Source: Larix kaempferi (Eukaryota > Streptophyta > Pinopsida > Pinales > Pinaceae). From it: 64,000 nt of DNA. Under the pieces are notes generated by a model. It was not told the origin of the DNA and made no database searches. It was given only the letters and a program-made list of their open reading frames with translations. The translations under genes were made by a program, and so were the position numbers. The stretch's first letter is position 1, and each line of letters begins with the position of its first letter. Below, one piece after another: positions 12,165 to 23,506 of this stretch. Location of the stretch: positions 248,001 to 312,000 of the forward strand of contig BSBM01002113.1 of assembly GCA_027924585.1 (NCBI GenBank). Reading direction: 5' to 3'.

Positions 12165-13920
12165 TTGCTAACTCAGTTGAGATGGATTCAACTCTAAAAG
12201 GTGGGCATCAGGTAGTTTTTCATCTATTTCGATTGATTCTTCACTAGTTTCTATGCTGGATAGGTGGTCGGGTCCCATGTTCAACTTTCGTGGTTGGACT
12301 GATATTTCAAATTCAAACTCTTGGAATAAAAGAAGCCAGTGACATATTCGACCGTGATGCAACGGTTTATTAACTAGGTATTTAAGCACTTGATGGTATG
12401 TGAAGAATATGAATGGATTAGCCAGTAAGTAGTCTCATTATTTCTGCAATGCAAAAATCATACCTAAGCCTTCATGTTCAGTTGTTGAGTAGTTCATTTC
12501 TACCTTATTTAGTTTTCAACTGGCGTACGCATTTGGGTAGTCAAGTCTGTCATCTCCGGGCCGGGTGGGTATTTCTCCGACTGCAATCCCCAACGCGTCT
12601 ATATGAATGTGGAACGTTTTTTACCAGTGTAGAAATCTAAGAATTGCTACTTTGACCAATTTTCTTTTGAGGATCTCAAATGACTCTGCACACTCTGGGG
12701 TGCATATGAATTCAAAATTTAATATGAGTAATTCTTCCAAAGGAAAGTTATATCAAAAAAAGTTTATGTAATACCCCGTATGTCCCAACAAAATTCTAAC
12801 TTGCTTGGGATTCACTGGAGGTTTCAAATCAAGTATATCCTTAATTTTTTCTAGATCAACCTTTATTCCTTTGCAGACGACATAACCCAGCAGTACTCCT
12901 CTAGGCGTGGAAAAAATGCATTTATTTATGTTTAGAGATAACTAGATTTGTCGGCAACTTTCTAGCATCAATCAGAGCCACTACACGTGGTCTTTTAACA
13001 AAGTATAGATGGTCAAGTTGTCAAAATAAACAACCATTTTTTTGTACAAGAACTCTTGAAAAACTTTTATAATAATCCTCGAGAAGATTACTGGTGCGTT
13101 CTTTAGTCCAAAAGGCATGACGTTGTATGCAAATAATCCAAATTCATATACAACTATGGTTTTGTGTCGATCTTCCTTTGCTATAGGGACCTGATTATAA
13201 CCAAAGAGTCCATATATGAAAGAATAACATTCATGACCGACGACTTCGTTAATAATTTCAGAGGTCAAAGGTGTTGGGAACAAATCTACAAGGGTTACTT
13301 TATTCAGACCTCTAAAGTTGAAACAGATTCATAGTCTCTTAGGGTCGTGTTTCTTTGGATAAACAACCATAGGAATGAACCACTCTGATTGATCCACAAG
13401 GTATATTATTCCAACAGTTAGCATATTCTCGATTCTTGTTTTCTTTCTTAACTATGTCCTTATACTCGTGAGCTAGTTTGTATGGCTGTTCCTTGAGAGG
13501 TTTGGCATCAGGCCTAATTTCAATTTTCATCTCTCCCATTTCTTAGAGCAAGCATCTCAAGTCTTTGTAACCTTGGGAAAAATGTATTGATATTCCTTAA
13601 GTAGGTTTGTTATTTCTGTTGTTTGTTGCTCCAACCAATAGTCGCCTATTTTTGCCATTTTTGGTCTACCATCGATAAATATGTTGACTTCTTTCATTTT
13701 TATTTCCACATCCATCCATTCTAGTGCTTTTGATTCATCAATTGATCGCTCTCCTTGAATTCTATGAAAGATGGGGGGGGAATCTCTACATTCATCATCC
13801 TCCTCCTCATCTTTGGTAGAATTTTCAAGATCGTTTTCTCCATGTAGGTTATGTGGGGATGATTTCTTTTCCATCGAAAGATTTTCCCAAGGGTGTCCTC
13901 ATTATCCATGTCAAGTCGAG
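12165..13920 (-). pseudogene. Ty3 reverse transcriptase and RNase H, broken
   Basis: Copies element RNA into DNA. From upstream: linker 13874-13557 (DGRPKMAKIGDYW, LLKEYQYIFPKV), then the RT entry 13539-13339 (MGEMKIEIRPDAKPLKEQPY). The RT core is at 13283-12981 (HECYSFIYGLFGYNQV, FGLFAYNVMPFGLKNAP, VVYFDNLTIY). The catalytic box reads YFDN instead of YFDD, so one metal-binding Asp is lost. RNase H ends at 12389-12165 (LKYLVNKPLHHGRICHWLLL, then GPDHLS). Stops separate all blocks. Motif wording is like Tat/Athila elements. Confidence 0.88.
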
Positions 13921-13929
13921 TCGATAAAT

Positions 13930-16900
13930 GATTTGACTGCTTCTAAGTAGTCATGATTATATTACAAGTTGAATTGGGTCAAAAAGTTGTGTTAACTGCA
14001 TCGATTGTCCACTCTCTTGGTTTAATGAATTGTTGTAATTATTGAATTGCTTCGTGGAGGCATTTTTCCGTAGGAGAGAATAATAAATCTTTGATAAAAT
14101 TATCCTTAAGAGACTAACAATTGAAATATTCTCCTCTTTCTTATTCCATTTTATATCATTTGTTAGGAAGGTCATCTAGCGTGCTTGAGAATAAATGCGG
14201 CCATACTCTCTCATCCCGATAACCAAGTCTTTTCCATTCTTTTTAGCAGTTTTCAATGTGATCGACGAGGTCTAGACCTTGGATGAATTTTTGAATTTTT
14301 GCTTGGGCCATTAACTTCTTTTTGCTGAACCATTTGATGAAATACGTTGAAGCAGTCATCCAAGTCTACATGCGTGATTAAAGGGTATCCCACCATCTAG
14401 CCACCCAACCGGTGAAAGTCTTAACTAAACTCTGCAGTCGGCCGTGCTCACGGACATTTTTAGAAACTTCTTCGATGTGAGTCGATGGTGATTCACAGTC
14501 CTTGTACTGAAGGGGAAGTAGATTAGTCATTTCACTTTTCATCGTCACAAGAGTTGAATATTCTCTTGTTTTCTTTTTGAATATTTTTTGAATTACAAAT
14601 ATTACAAAGCATTTTCGTAATGTTCGTCACAGGATGAATTCAACTGTCCAACATTCTCTTGCATGGGATTCATAATTTTCTATCTGCCATTCGTAGAGTT
14701 CAGAATCAAAATTTTGTCCGACTGACATGGGTGATCCCAAGTGAATCTCCCCATATTCATTTGGTTTAATTGAATCTTCATTGTTTTGCATAACTTGGTA
14801 TAATTTCCTCATGTATGCATCGTTATCGACTGGTTCTGCCCAAGGTTTCCCTTAGGATGGATAGATAGGTACAATAACATTTTATTCCATCACCTTTTAA
14901 CATTATTCTGTATTTTTTGAGTGAAATGGATGCTTTCATTTTTCTTCCCCATGGACAACCGATTAATGTAGGGAATCATTTAGATCCTTCTTTTGAGTTG
15001 ATTACTTCGGAGCCAATCTGTGTATCGATACCCATGATTGCAATGTTGACGCTTTTGGAATCTCCAATACGTTCGATTAGACCATGGTTGACAAGCTTAA
15101 GGTAGATTCCTAACTCCAACAATTGTGGTCAACCCAATCTCTCCCAAGTCGACCCGTTCATTATGTTATATTGTGAACAAAAGTTGAGGATGACTTGCGG
15201 GATGCAATATCCCTCTACTTCCAAGTCGAATAGCGGGTCAATGTTTTTTTTTTCATTTTCTTTTTGATTAAGACGACATATATTCTTGGCGATTTTTTCA
15301 TTACTTGTGTTATTCCTTATGATATACATTAGATCAATAAGTTTTGCAACTGCTTCTTATTTTGTGAGGAGTTGCAACAATTCATTAATAGTTTTTTTCT
15401 TAGATTCTGCATTATCCTCTTCGTGTGTTGTCTCTTCAAAAAATAATCTAGCATTATTAAATGATTATCTTTTCTTGTGTGCATTTGGATATATATATTC
15501 CTCAATTTGAATCTTTGTAATTTGAGGATTGTCGTCTCAAATTCTTGTGCCATGCCTTGTAATGATTTGCAAGTTTTTATGATTAAGCACTTCATGTTTC
15601 AGAACATTAGACAAGAGATTAACAGTCTTTTTATTATTGATATTTTCTAGCATGATGGGGCATTCTTCTAAACTATGTCCCCCCACTCCACATTTTGTTC
15701 AAAACTTGAGGTCCATCCTGTCTTTCTAGGAACAGTCAGGACACAAGTGTTCTTCACTTAAACAAATAAAGAAATGAGGTTTTCCTTGACCGAAAGAGAG
15801 ATTGCCTCAATTGTTTTTATATCTTACACGACTGTTGTAGCCACTACATCGGTTATATCCATTGTTGCGTTGGTCGTTATGTCTGGAGTCTCAACCTCTT
15901 TGATTGTTCTGATCGACGGTTTGTGCTTGGTAGACTATATGCTAATCATCTTTGCTCTTCAGGTTCTTCACACATTCTGAAGTGGTATGTTGTGTCATTC
16001 GACAAATGCCACACCATTTGGTTTTAACGCTATCAACATTGTATGGGCAGTGTGTCTTCGAGTGATGGTCAAACCTTTCACATAGGTCACAGCAATAGCT
16101 TGTTTGAGCGATTCAAAAGTTTTATGGTCGTCTTTCTTTTGGAAAGAGTCTTGAGTCTTCTTGCATGTAGCAACCTTCTTTCCTTGGGGAAGAGTCTTTT
16201 TTCTTTGTTGAATGTTCTTCTATTGTCTTGAAGTTGTTGACGTTCATCATATAGATAATTGTCTTTAGTATGACATTTCAATGAGCATACAAGTCATTGT
16301 GCCTCAAAGCAGGCTGTTGAAGTGATCGTTGCATTATTTCTAGCTTTTCTTCAAGTCTTCTATCTGCAGGGGCAACTAAGAAGTCTATGTTCGACTCAAC
16401 TTTTAAATCTTTCTTTAAGATGTCATTATATGTTGTGAATTCATTAAAGAGTAGAGACACTTTAATTCTTATACGTAGACCTGCAACAAAAACTAGATCA
16501 CGATGGTTTGATCCACCTTGGATAGCATTTGGCTAAGTAGGTCTTTAAATCTTTTGTCATATTCCCATACTGATTGACCCAGTATTTGAGTAATTTATTT
16601 CATTTTGTGGCTAGGAAAGTGTCTATTATCTTGTGTCTTGAATAATTCTAGAAAATTCTCTTTGATTTGTTGCTTTGTTTTTGCTCCATGTTCAGTAAAG
16701 TTCATATACCACATGACTGGTTTTTTCTGAATACCACCTACAAATTGTCCAATATGATTCTCATCATCAATAAGGTTAGCTTGCCAAATGGTTTCGTAGA
16801 CAAACCAATGCTTCTTGGGATTTTCTTAAATAGGAGTGTGAATTGGATGATGGTATGCCATTTTGACAAAATTTATACTTCTATTTTTGAGTTCTATTAT

Positions 16901-17640
16901 TTACTTGAGATGAATGACCAACTATGGAAAAACTTACTTTTGTACTTAACTTCTTATGTTGAGTTTCTATGCTTATTTATTGTTGATGAGTTTTATACCA
17001 AGATGGTCGTACATCTTCTATGTAATCTTTGTTGATAGTTCTAATATCCAACAGGATACATGATTCAATCAATAATGTTTCTAGTAGGGGGGGGGTACCT
17101 CTAAGAGTTATAAATAGACTAAGTTAAAATTGGTTCTTCCAAATTTTGGTGTAAAACTGATCCAGTTACGCTAATGCAGTATTTGGATCATCAATTGGTC
17201 CAAAATTCATCCACAATCGTCTAGTCAACTCCATATTGTGCTTTTGCCAGGTCCAATTCCCAAGTCGCACTTGACGATCTGTCTTAAGATCATGCCATGA
17301 TTCAAAAGGATTGGGATCATATCGACAGGATTTGTATGATTAGGAATAACAATCTGCAATTTCGTTGTTTCCTCCATTTGTAAATGTCCTTTGTTCGACG
17401 CTTCACCCTCTTTCTCATATGGTTGACTTTCCCTCGACTCAGGTGGGACTTTTGGTTGCTCGATATTTTCAACCGCCTTCTCCATAATACTCTTATTATG
17501 AATGGGACTTAAAAGGTCCCTCAATTCCTCTCGTCTTTTCTGATGCTTTTCTCTTTCAAGCTTCTGGATATCATTAATGTGCTTATGACTAGCCATCAAT
17601 TTTTGTCGAGGAAAACTTGGGTCCTTACTAGGCTTCATAT
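13930..17640 (-). pseudogene. Ty3 gag region (possibly with protease), heavily decayed
   Basis: Upstream of RT on the minus strand lies about 3.7 kb with gag-like features. The first block, 17638-17225, is charged and helical (MKPSKDPSFPRQKL, EREKHQKRREELRDLL, KEGEASNKGH). Lys/Arg/Gln-rich blocks follow near 16281-16087. A zinc knuckle remnant (KCGVGGHSLEEC, first Cys absent in this reading) lies near 15690-15650. Many stops and frame changes prevent domain limits from being set, and I cannot place the protease with confidence. The assignment rests on position and the knuckle. Confidence 0.6.
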
Positions 17641-17849
17641 CATGCTTAATTGCTCGACTAACATCATCTATTCATTCACTGGAACGTGGTTGGTAACCCC
17701 CCCCAATTGCTGACTCGACTCTTACTGAATGACAAAAGTGGGTTCAACAATGGGATTCATTTACTTAGGAAATACTCCCACTTGCATTCGTGAACAAATT
17801 GCTCCTAGTCTTTTTGGCTTGTCTATATGACCAAATCCTTTTTCGATTA

Positions 17850-18781
17850 GAAAGCTAGTTGCTTGTCGAGATCATAGGGACTCCTTTCCATAAGAACAAT
17901 TTCATTAACACAAAGAATAAGGACAAGGATTATACCAACCAAACTCATGCTAGCACAACCTACCTCTTCCAAACACCCTCTAGCATGTCATTGCAAATAC
18001 CAGGAATGGTAGGCAATAGGGGAGAACCTTGATTTACTCCTATATTACAATTAATTTGTTATGACTAACCCTCGTAGTTCCTAAACTTGGTAATAACCTT
18101 CTCATACAACCTTATCACAACAACTCTCAACTCGAAATGAACTTTTATCTCTTATAATATACTATGAGGTTTACTTCTAGGCATTGTATCAAATGTTTTT
18201 CTAAAGTCAACAAAGCAACAAAGAAACAAAGAATATTAGTTTTATTATTGCGACACTCCTCAACAATGGTCCTAAGAGTAACAAAGTGGTCCATAGTATA
18301 ATGATAGCCCTAAAATACTGCTTGGCCTTTAGCTCTTTTTCCACACCTTTCTAGGCATATGCTGATCTTATTTTCCAAAATAATTCCATATAACTTGGTT
18401 AAAAGATGGCTAATTATAATGGCCCTATTATTAGATGGATTGTTTTTATGTCCACTTTTAAAAATATGAACAATTAGGCTTTCTGTCCTAGGTTTAGGGA
18501 AACCTTGCTTGACTGCTAAATTGAAGAGCTTGTGGATGGGAGGGATGAGGATAGTGTTGAGAATGGTTGTCATTGATGTCAAGGTTGAAGGCATTAATGA
18601 CAAAGGTTTTGGTTGTTTATGACATGGAAAGCATGATATGGTAGGTTGGGCATTTGGAGCCCATAGATGGTGTGTTCTTTGGAGCACTAGGTGGCACAAA
18701 TGACCCATTATGTGGTCATTTGTTGAAGATAATGTGGCTCATATGTGTAGATGTCTTTGATGCCCCTTTCTCACAGGAATT
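17850..18781 (-). mobile_element. YVDD-type LINE fragment (RT N-terminal half)
   Basis: The minus strand encodes the RT fingers and palm of the same LINE family as at 27430. Readable: ILIPPIHKLFNLAVKQGF, ESLIVHIFKSGHKNNPSN, RAIIISHLLTKLYG, LENKISICLERCGKRAKGQA. The metal-binding motif FRKTFDTMPR is near 18190, then QGSPLLPTIPG near 18030 and the start of the motif C region near 17910. It meets the gag leader of the Tat-like element near 17850. At 18781 it is interrupted by the chromovirus and its upstream part may continue at 24939-25440. Frames are broken. Confidence 0.78.
18777..18781. repeat. Target site duplication GAATT (left)
   Basis: GAATT directly before the LTR at 18782 matches GAATT at 24934-24938 after the other LTR, showing one insertion event. 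Confidence 0.92.
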
Positions 18782-19155
18782 TGTGAGGCACCTGCAACAA
18801 TTAATTAACAAGAATGCACGAAATAGCAGAATTGACAGAACTCATAATCACTTTTGTATTGATCACAGGCCACTTCGAGGGGGCAACCTCCTTTGAGCAA
18901 GCTCAATACAAATAACTTCACAGTGCCTTCATAGGTCTCAACGCACACTTATATACTAATTCTAGGCGCCAATACTATGGGTCGAAACCATGGGCCGTTA
19001 CAAACTATGGATCAACAATACTACGGCGACTTACAAAGCATATGCGCCAACAACAATAACACAAACTATTGATCAACAATTACTACGGGACGACTTACAA
19101 AGCATATGCGTCCAATAAAAACATACTAACAAGGTAAAGACATGGGTTCCTAACA
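18782..19155 (-). repeat. 3' LTR of chromovirus
   Basis: 374 bp, TG...CA ends. Differs from the other LTR at six sites: within AGCAGAATTGACAG, ACTCATAATC, CACAGGCC, CTTCACAGTG, CATAGGTC and CCAATAAAAAC. No length difference. Confidence 0.96.
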
Positions 19156-19168
19156 TCCCCTCCCCCTT
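19156..19168 (-). other. Polypurine tract of chromovirus
   Basis: On the minus strand AAGGGGGAGGGGA lies directly before the 3' LTR (19155), the expected plus-strand priming site. Confidence 0.9.
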
Positions 19169-19186
19169 GAAAAAAAAGCTTTGTCC

Positions 19187-20260
19187 TCAAAGCTTTAGAT
19201 GTGGAAATTGTTGTTGAATCTGAAGGAGTGGTTCCCATGTAGCATCCTCTGGTTGCATGCCGTGCCACTGAATTAAGACCTCTGTGATAGAGCGAGAGCG
19301 AAGCTGACGCGTGCGTCGATTGAGGATGGCCTCTGGCTCCAAAAGGATGGATCCTTCATTATCCAGTTCGGGTAAAATCGTTTGGCTGCTGATGTTGGTG
19401 CCAAGAACTTTCTTCAGACAAGAGACATGAAAGACTGGATGAATGCGGGAAGAAGGAGGAAGTTCCAATTTATAAGCGACGGACCCAATCTTCTGAAGAA
19501 TCCGATATGGCCCATAGAACTTTGGAGCGAGCTTATGACGTCCTTTGAGCTTCAAGGAGGATTGTTTGTACGGCTGGAGACGAAGAAAAACCATATCGCC
19601 GACTTGAAAGGTGCGCTCTGAACGGTGCTGATCAGCTTGTTGCTTCATGCGATTCCTTGCCATGTGAAGATTGTCCCGCAATATGCGAAGAATCTGATCT
19701 CGGTTGCGAAGGACCCTGTCAACTTCCTGAACTGGTGAACTGGTGGGGGTGTATGGAAGAAGAGCTGGAGGTGCCTGACCATAGACTGCTTCATATGGGG
19801 TCATTTTGGAGGCAGTGTGGTAAGAGGTATTGTACCACCATTCAGCGAGAGGCAGCCACTTTGCCCACTGATGTTGTTGTTCCGAGGTGAAGCAACGAAG
19901 ATAAGTTTCCAAGCATTTATTAACAATTTCAGTATGACCATCTGTTTGTGGGTGATACCCTGAACTCATCTTCAGTTTGGTGCCAGTGTGGCGAAATAGT
20001 TCTGTCCAAAAATGACTAGTGAAAGTCGCATCACGATCCGAGACAATGGAAGAAGGGATGCCATGAAGACGAAAGATCTGGTCCATAAAAATTTGAGCGA
20101 CGGAGGAGGCTGTATAGGGATGGCTGAGAGCACAAAAATGACTATATTTGGAGAGACGATCAACCACAACGAGAATCACTGTCTTTCCTCCAGATTTAGG
20201 GAGCCCTTCGATGAAATCCATAGAAATATCTGTCCAAATCCGTGTAGGTATGGGCAAGGG
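19187..20260 (-). pseudogene. Chromovirus integrase core and chromodomain (3' part of gag-pol)
   Basis: Same reading frame as the upstream 1097-codon ORF, separated only by TAA at 20263-20261. It holds the integrase core with the acidic triad: WTDISMDFIEGLP (first Asp), IVSDRDATF (second Asp) and YHPQTDGHTEIVNKCLETY (Glu). The strand-transfer region PYEAVYG follows. The C-terminal half has FLRLQPYKQSSLKLKGRHK, FYGPYRILQKIG (GPY/F motif) and IHPVFHVSCLKK. It ends in a chromodomain-like segment (EPEAILNRRTRQ, EVLIQWHGMQPEDATWEP), which in this family directs insertion to marked chromatin. About 356 codons remain open. No independent start is expected, because it is normally translated as part of the polyprotein. 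Confidence 0.93.
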
Positions 20261-23200
20261 TTAAAGCAATCCTGGAAGGAGCGTTGTTTCACCCTTATTG
20301 CGCTGGCAGGTATCACATTCGGCCACCATCTGTTGAATTGTCCTTTTCATGCCCTGCCAAAAGAAGTTACGCCGTGCTCGTTCATATGTTTTGAGGAACC
20401 CAGAGTGCCCGGCTGATGGAGAAGCATGGAGTTCATAGAAGACAGCCTGTTGAAGATCTGTGCTCTGGGGAAGCACCAGACGACCCTTGTATCGCAGAGA
20501 AGCACCATCCCAAGAGTAATGTGGGACCGCAGAAGGATTGTTGGTCAAGCGCTGGATGATCTGAGATAAGGAAGAGTCATTGACATAACCCTGTTGAACA
20601 GATTGCAACCAATTTGGAACAGGCATAGAAATAGCTGAAAGAGAACCTTGGGCATCAAATGTACGAGAAAGAGCATCTGCCACAATATTGTCTTTACCCT
20701 TCTTGTAAGTGATCTCATAGTCATAACCCATGAGTTTGCTAACCCATTTCTGTTGTGCCGGGGAGGAGACACGTTGGTCCAAGAAATATTTCAAACTCTG
20801 GTGATCAGTCTTGATGCAGAAATGATTCCCTAATAGGTATGGACGCCACTTCTGTACTGCATGCAAAATAGCCATCATTTCCTTCTCATAGGTAGAGGCA
20901 GCTAAATTCTTACCTGAAAGGGCTTTGCTGGTGAATGCAATGGGGTGTTCATCTTGAAGGAGAACAGCACCAAGTCCATTGCCACAAGCATCACTCTCAA
21001 TAGTGAAGGGCTTGGAAAAATCGGGCATAGCTAGCACAGGTGTAGTACACATAGCTTGTTTTAGTTTGTCAAATGCACACTGAGCAACAGGTGTCCATGT
21101 AAAAGCATCTTTTTTCAATAGGGCAGTTAATGGAGCTGCAATCTTTCCATAATCCTTGACAAACTTGCGGTAGTATCCAGTCAACCCCAAAAAACCACGA
21201 AGGCTCTTGAGTGTCTGAGGCTGTGGCCAATTGTTCATGGCATCGATTTTGGCAGGATCCACGCGAACCCCTTGTGCTGAGATAATGTGCCCGAGATACT
21301 CAACTTCCTTTTGTCCAAAAACACATTTAGACTGCTTGGCATGGAGATGATGGTCAGAGAAAAGTTGCATGACAAGATCCAAATGCTGGAGATGTTCATC
21401 CCATGTTTTACTGTAGATGAGGATATCATCAAAGAATACCAGAATGAATTTCCGCAAGTAGGGTCGAAATATTTTATTCATTAAGGCCTGGAATGTGGAA
21501 GGAGCATTAGTGAGGCCAAAGGGCATGACCAAAAACTCATAATGGCCATCATGTGTGCGGAAAGCTGTTTTAGGAATATCCTCCTCATGAACCCGAATTT
21601 GATGACACCCAAAACGAAGATCCAACTTGGAGAAAAAGTGAGCCCCATGAAGCTCATCAAGAAGCTCATCAACAACAGGAATTGGAAACTTATCCTTGAT
21701 GGTGAGGTGATTAAGTGCTCGGAAGTCAATGCAGAGGCGCCATGACCCATCTTTTTTGCGGACAAGAATAACTGGAGAAGAAAAGGAACTAGTGCTTGGG
21801 TGAATAATACCTTGCTTCAATAAATCCCGCACGAGCATTTCAATCTCTGTTTTTTGGTGAAATGGGTAGCGATAGGGCCTGATGTTGGGGGGAACGCTGC
21901 CAGGAAGGAGCTGAATACGATGGTCTTCCGGCCTGGAAGGTGATAATCCCACTGGTTCAGCAAAGACACCTGTATATCGATTCAGAATTTGTTGTAGATC
22001 CAAAGGAATAGTGGAGACCGTGGATGGTTGCATCTGGATGGAACTGATCTGAGCGATGACACCATGTGAACTCTTCTTGAGGAGTTTCTCCATGCGATGT
22101 GAACTGATGATGCTGAGAGAACCTGGTTGTAATCCTGTCAATGTGTGTTTGTGTCCATTGAGGGAAAACTGCATCCAAAGTTCGGCAAAATCCCATAAGA
22201 TAGGGCCGAGTGTGCGTAGCCATTGAGCACCCAAAACCACATCACATCCGCCTAAGGGCAAGGCAAACATGTCAGAGCGCAGGATATAATCTCCCATAGA
22301 GATACGCACATTTCGACACTTCCCTTTGCAAGGTAAGGTGCCCCCATTGGCAATCATGACTTCAAAGTTGGAGCAAGGATGGATAAAACAATCAGCCTGT
22401 TTGGCGATCCGAGGGTCAATGAAATTATGAGTGCTACCATAATCAATGAGGATTGTAAGAGGAAGCTTCTTGAAGTAACCCCTGACCCGCATTGTTTGGG
22501 GGGTGGTGATTCCTGCTAAAGCATGGAGAGATATCTCTGGCTGGTCATCCTGAGACGGAGGGTCAATAGGCGGTTCCTGAATGTCGACCGGAGCATCCAG
22601 TGTTTCTGGATCTTCGTCACCCATTTCAGAGGCAGGCGGAGACTCCACATCCAGGAGATAGAGCTTTTGCTGAACACATCGATGTCCCCGAGTGAATTTC
22701 TCATCACAATTATAGCAAAGCCCCTTTTCTCTGCGTGCTTGCATCTCTGCTTCAGACAAACGCTTGATAGGAGTCGGTCGAGGAGCCTGCGGTATAGGTG
22801 GTCGCTGAGAACCCATATTTCTGAAGGGAACAAAGGTGGGCTTGGAGCGTTGCTGGGCTGCAATCTTGTCTTCTGCCAACTTGGCCAACCCGAGTGCTTC
22901 CATCATTGTGTTGGGACAAAACATTTTGACCTCAGAGCGAATGGCATCCTTTAGACCACTGATAAAACAACTCCGGTAAAATTCATCAGTCAATCCTTCG
23001 GTGTGGTTGGCTAGATTCTCAAATTCGGTTTGATACTCTCTCACAGTGCCAGTTTGGCGAAGTTTAGTGAGGGCTCCTGTGAAGTCATCAAAAGCACTAG
23101 GACCAAATCGTTGCAAAAGGAGCTGACAAAAGTCTGGCCAGGTGGGCTCTGGATGAGCCTTTATGTACCAACGGTGCCATTGAAGAGCTTCCTGTTCCAA

Positions 23201-23506
23201 ATGAAAGGATGCCAACGGAACTTTGTTGACATCAAAAGTATTATGCAGACTGAAATATTGTTCTGCACGATAGATCCATCCAGTTGGATCAGTACCATTG
23301 AAGCGAGGAAAATCAAGCTTTGGACCATGGAAATTGCTGGAAGAAGAGAACCCATTGTCTACTGAAGACTCGGACTGTCGTTTGTTGTTCATGGCTGAAT
23401 GTTCAAGATGGAGACCGAGAAATTTTTCATCCAGATCCTGGAGTTTGGCTTGGATGGCTGCAAGTGCTTCCTCCATGGTTTTTGCTCCTGCACGGGTGAC
23501 AACCAT
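20261..23506 (-). CDS. Chromovirus gag-protease-RT-RNase H polyprotein, ends at premature TAA
   Basis: Open for 1081 codons from the preferred ATG at 23506 (MVVTRAGAK). The frame also extends 16 codons upstream through a poly-A-encoded Lys run, less likely as start. Domains, by residue from ATG 23506: capsid about 60-215 (PRFNGTDPTGWIYRAEQYF, LLLQRFG); zinc knuckle variant at 264 (CYNCDEKFTRGHRC); protease at 355, reading IDYGSTHNFID where DSG is usual, so Ser is Tyr. RT about 540-720 with SKLDLRFGCHQIR and catalytic FFDD at 691-694. RNase H at 839 (ESDACGNGLGAVLLQ), and the integrase HHCC zinc domain near the end (HASPSAGHSG, CDTCQRNKG). The TAA at 20263-20261 sits where the next residues are colinear with integrase. 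Probably CAA changed to TAA. Confidence 0.93.
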   Translation of the reverse strand: MVVTRAGAKTMEEALAAIQAKLQDLDEKFLGLHLEHSAMNNKRQSESSVDNGFSSSSNFHGPKLDFPRFNGTDPTGWIYRAEQYFSLHNTFDVNKVPLASFHLEQEALQWHRWYIKAHPEPTWPDFCQLLLQRFGPSAFDDFTGALTKLRQTGTVREYQTEFENLANHTEGLTDEFYRSCFISGLKDAIRSEVKMFCPNTMMEALGLAKLAEDKIAAQQRSKPTFVPFRNMGSQRPPIPQAPRPTPIKRLSEAEMQARREKGLCYNCDEKFTRGHRCVQQKLYLLDVESPPASEMGDEDPETLDAPVDIQEPPIDPPSQDDQPEISLHALAGITTPQTMRVRGYFKKLPLTILIDYGSTHNFIDPRIAKQADCFIHPCSNFEVMIANGGTLPCKGKCRNVRISMGDYILRSDMFALPLGGCDVVLGAQWLRTLGPILWDFAELWMQFSLNGHKHTLTGLQPGSLSIISSHRMEKLLKKSSHGVIAQISSIQMQPSTVSTIPLDLQQILNRYTGVFAEPVGLSPSRPEDHRIQLLPGSVPPNIRPYRYPFHQKTEIEMLVRDLLKQGIIHPSTSSFSSPVILVRKKDGSWRLCIDFRALNHLTIKDKFPIPVVDELLDELHGAHFFSKLDLRFGCHQIRVHEEDIPKTAFRTHDGHYEFLVMPFGLTNAPSTFQALMNKIFRPYLRKFILVFFDDILIYSKTWDEHLQHLDLVMQLFSDHHLHAKQSKCVFGQKEVEYLGHIISAQGVRVDPAKIDAMNNWPQPQTLKSLRGFLGLTGYYRKFVKDYGKIAAPLTALLKKDAFTWTPVAQCAFDKLKQAMCTTPVLAMPDFSKPFTIESDACGNGLGAVLLQDEHPIAFTSKALSGKNLAASTYEKEMMAILHAVQKWRPYLLGNHFCIKTDHQSLKYFLDQRVSSPAQQKWVSKLMGYDYEITYKKGKDNIVADALSRTFDAQGSLSAISMPVPNWLQSVQQGYVNDSSLSQIIQRLTNNPSAVPHYSWDGASLRYKGRLVLPQSTDLQQAVFYELHASPSAGHSGFLKTYERARRNFFWQGMKRTIQQMVAECDTCQRNKGETTLLPGLL

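Larger units (their letters stand above)
6025..17850 (-). mobile_element. Decayed Tat-like Ty3 retrotransposon, one LTR seen
   Basis: Minus-strand LTR retrotransposon remnant. From high to low coordinate it has a gag leader and gag (17640-13930), RT and RNase H (13920-12165), integrase (12160-10880), a spacer, a sense accessory ORF (9752-6990), a polypurine tract and the 3' LTR (6366-6025). RT before RNase H before integrase is Ty3 order, and the motifs resemble the Tat/Athila group. No partner LTR is visible at the upstream end; there the element meets a LINE near 17850, so it is truncated or rearranged. All coding parts carry stops and frame changes. Confidence 0.85.

Noticed and set aside
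20261-20263. TAA as a programmed gag-pol readthrough stop
   Set aside because: It lies between the integrase zinc domain and its core, not at the gag-pol border; a point mutation is simpler.
19382-20416. Plus-strand ORFs of 60-134 codons across the integrase region
   Set aside because: They lie opposite the chromovirus integrase frame, which has clear domain motifs; these are antisense shadows.
22523-22954. 143-codon plus-strand ORF
   Set aside because: Antisense to gag-protease of the chromovirus; Arg-rich composition follows from the opposite frame.
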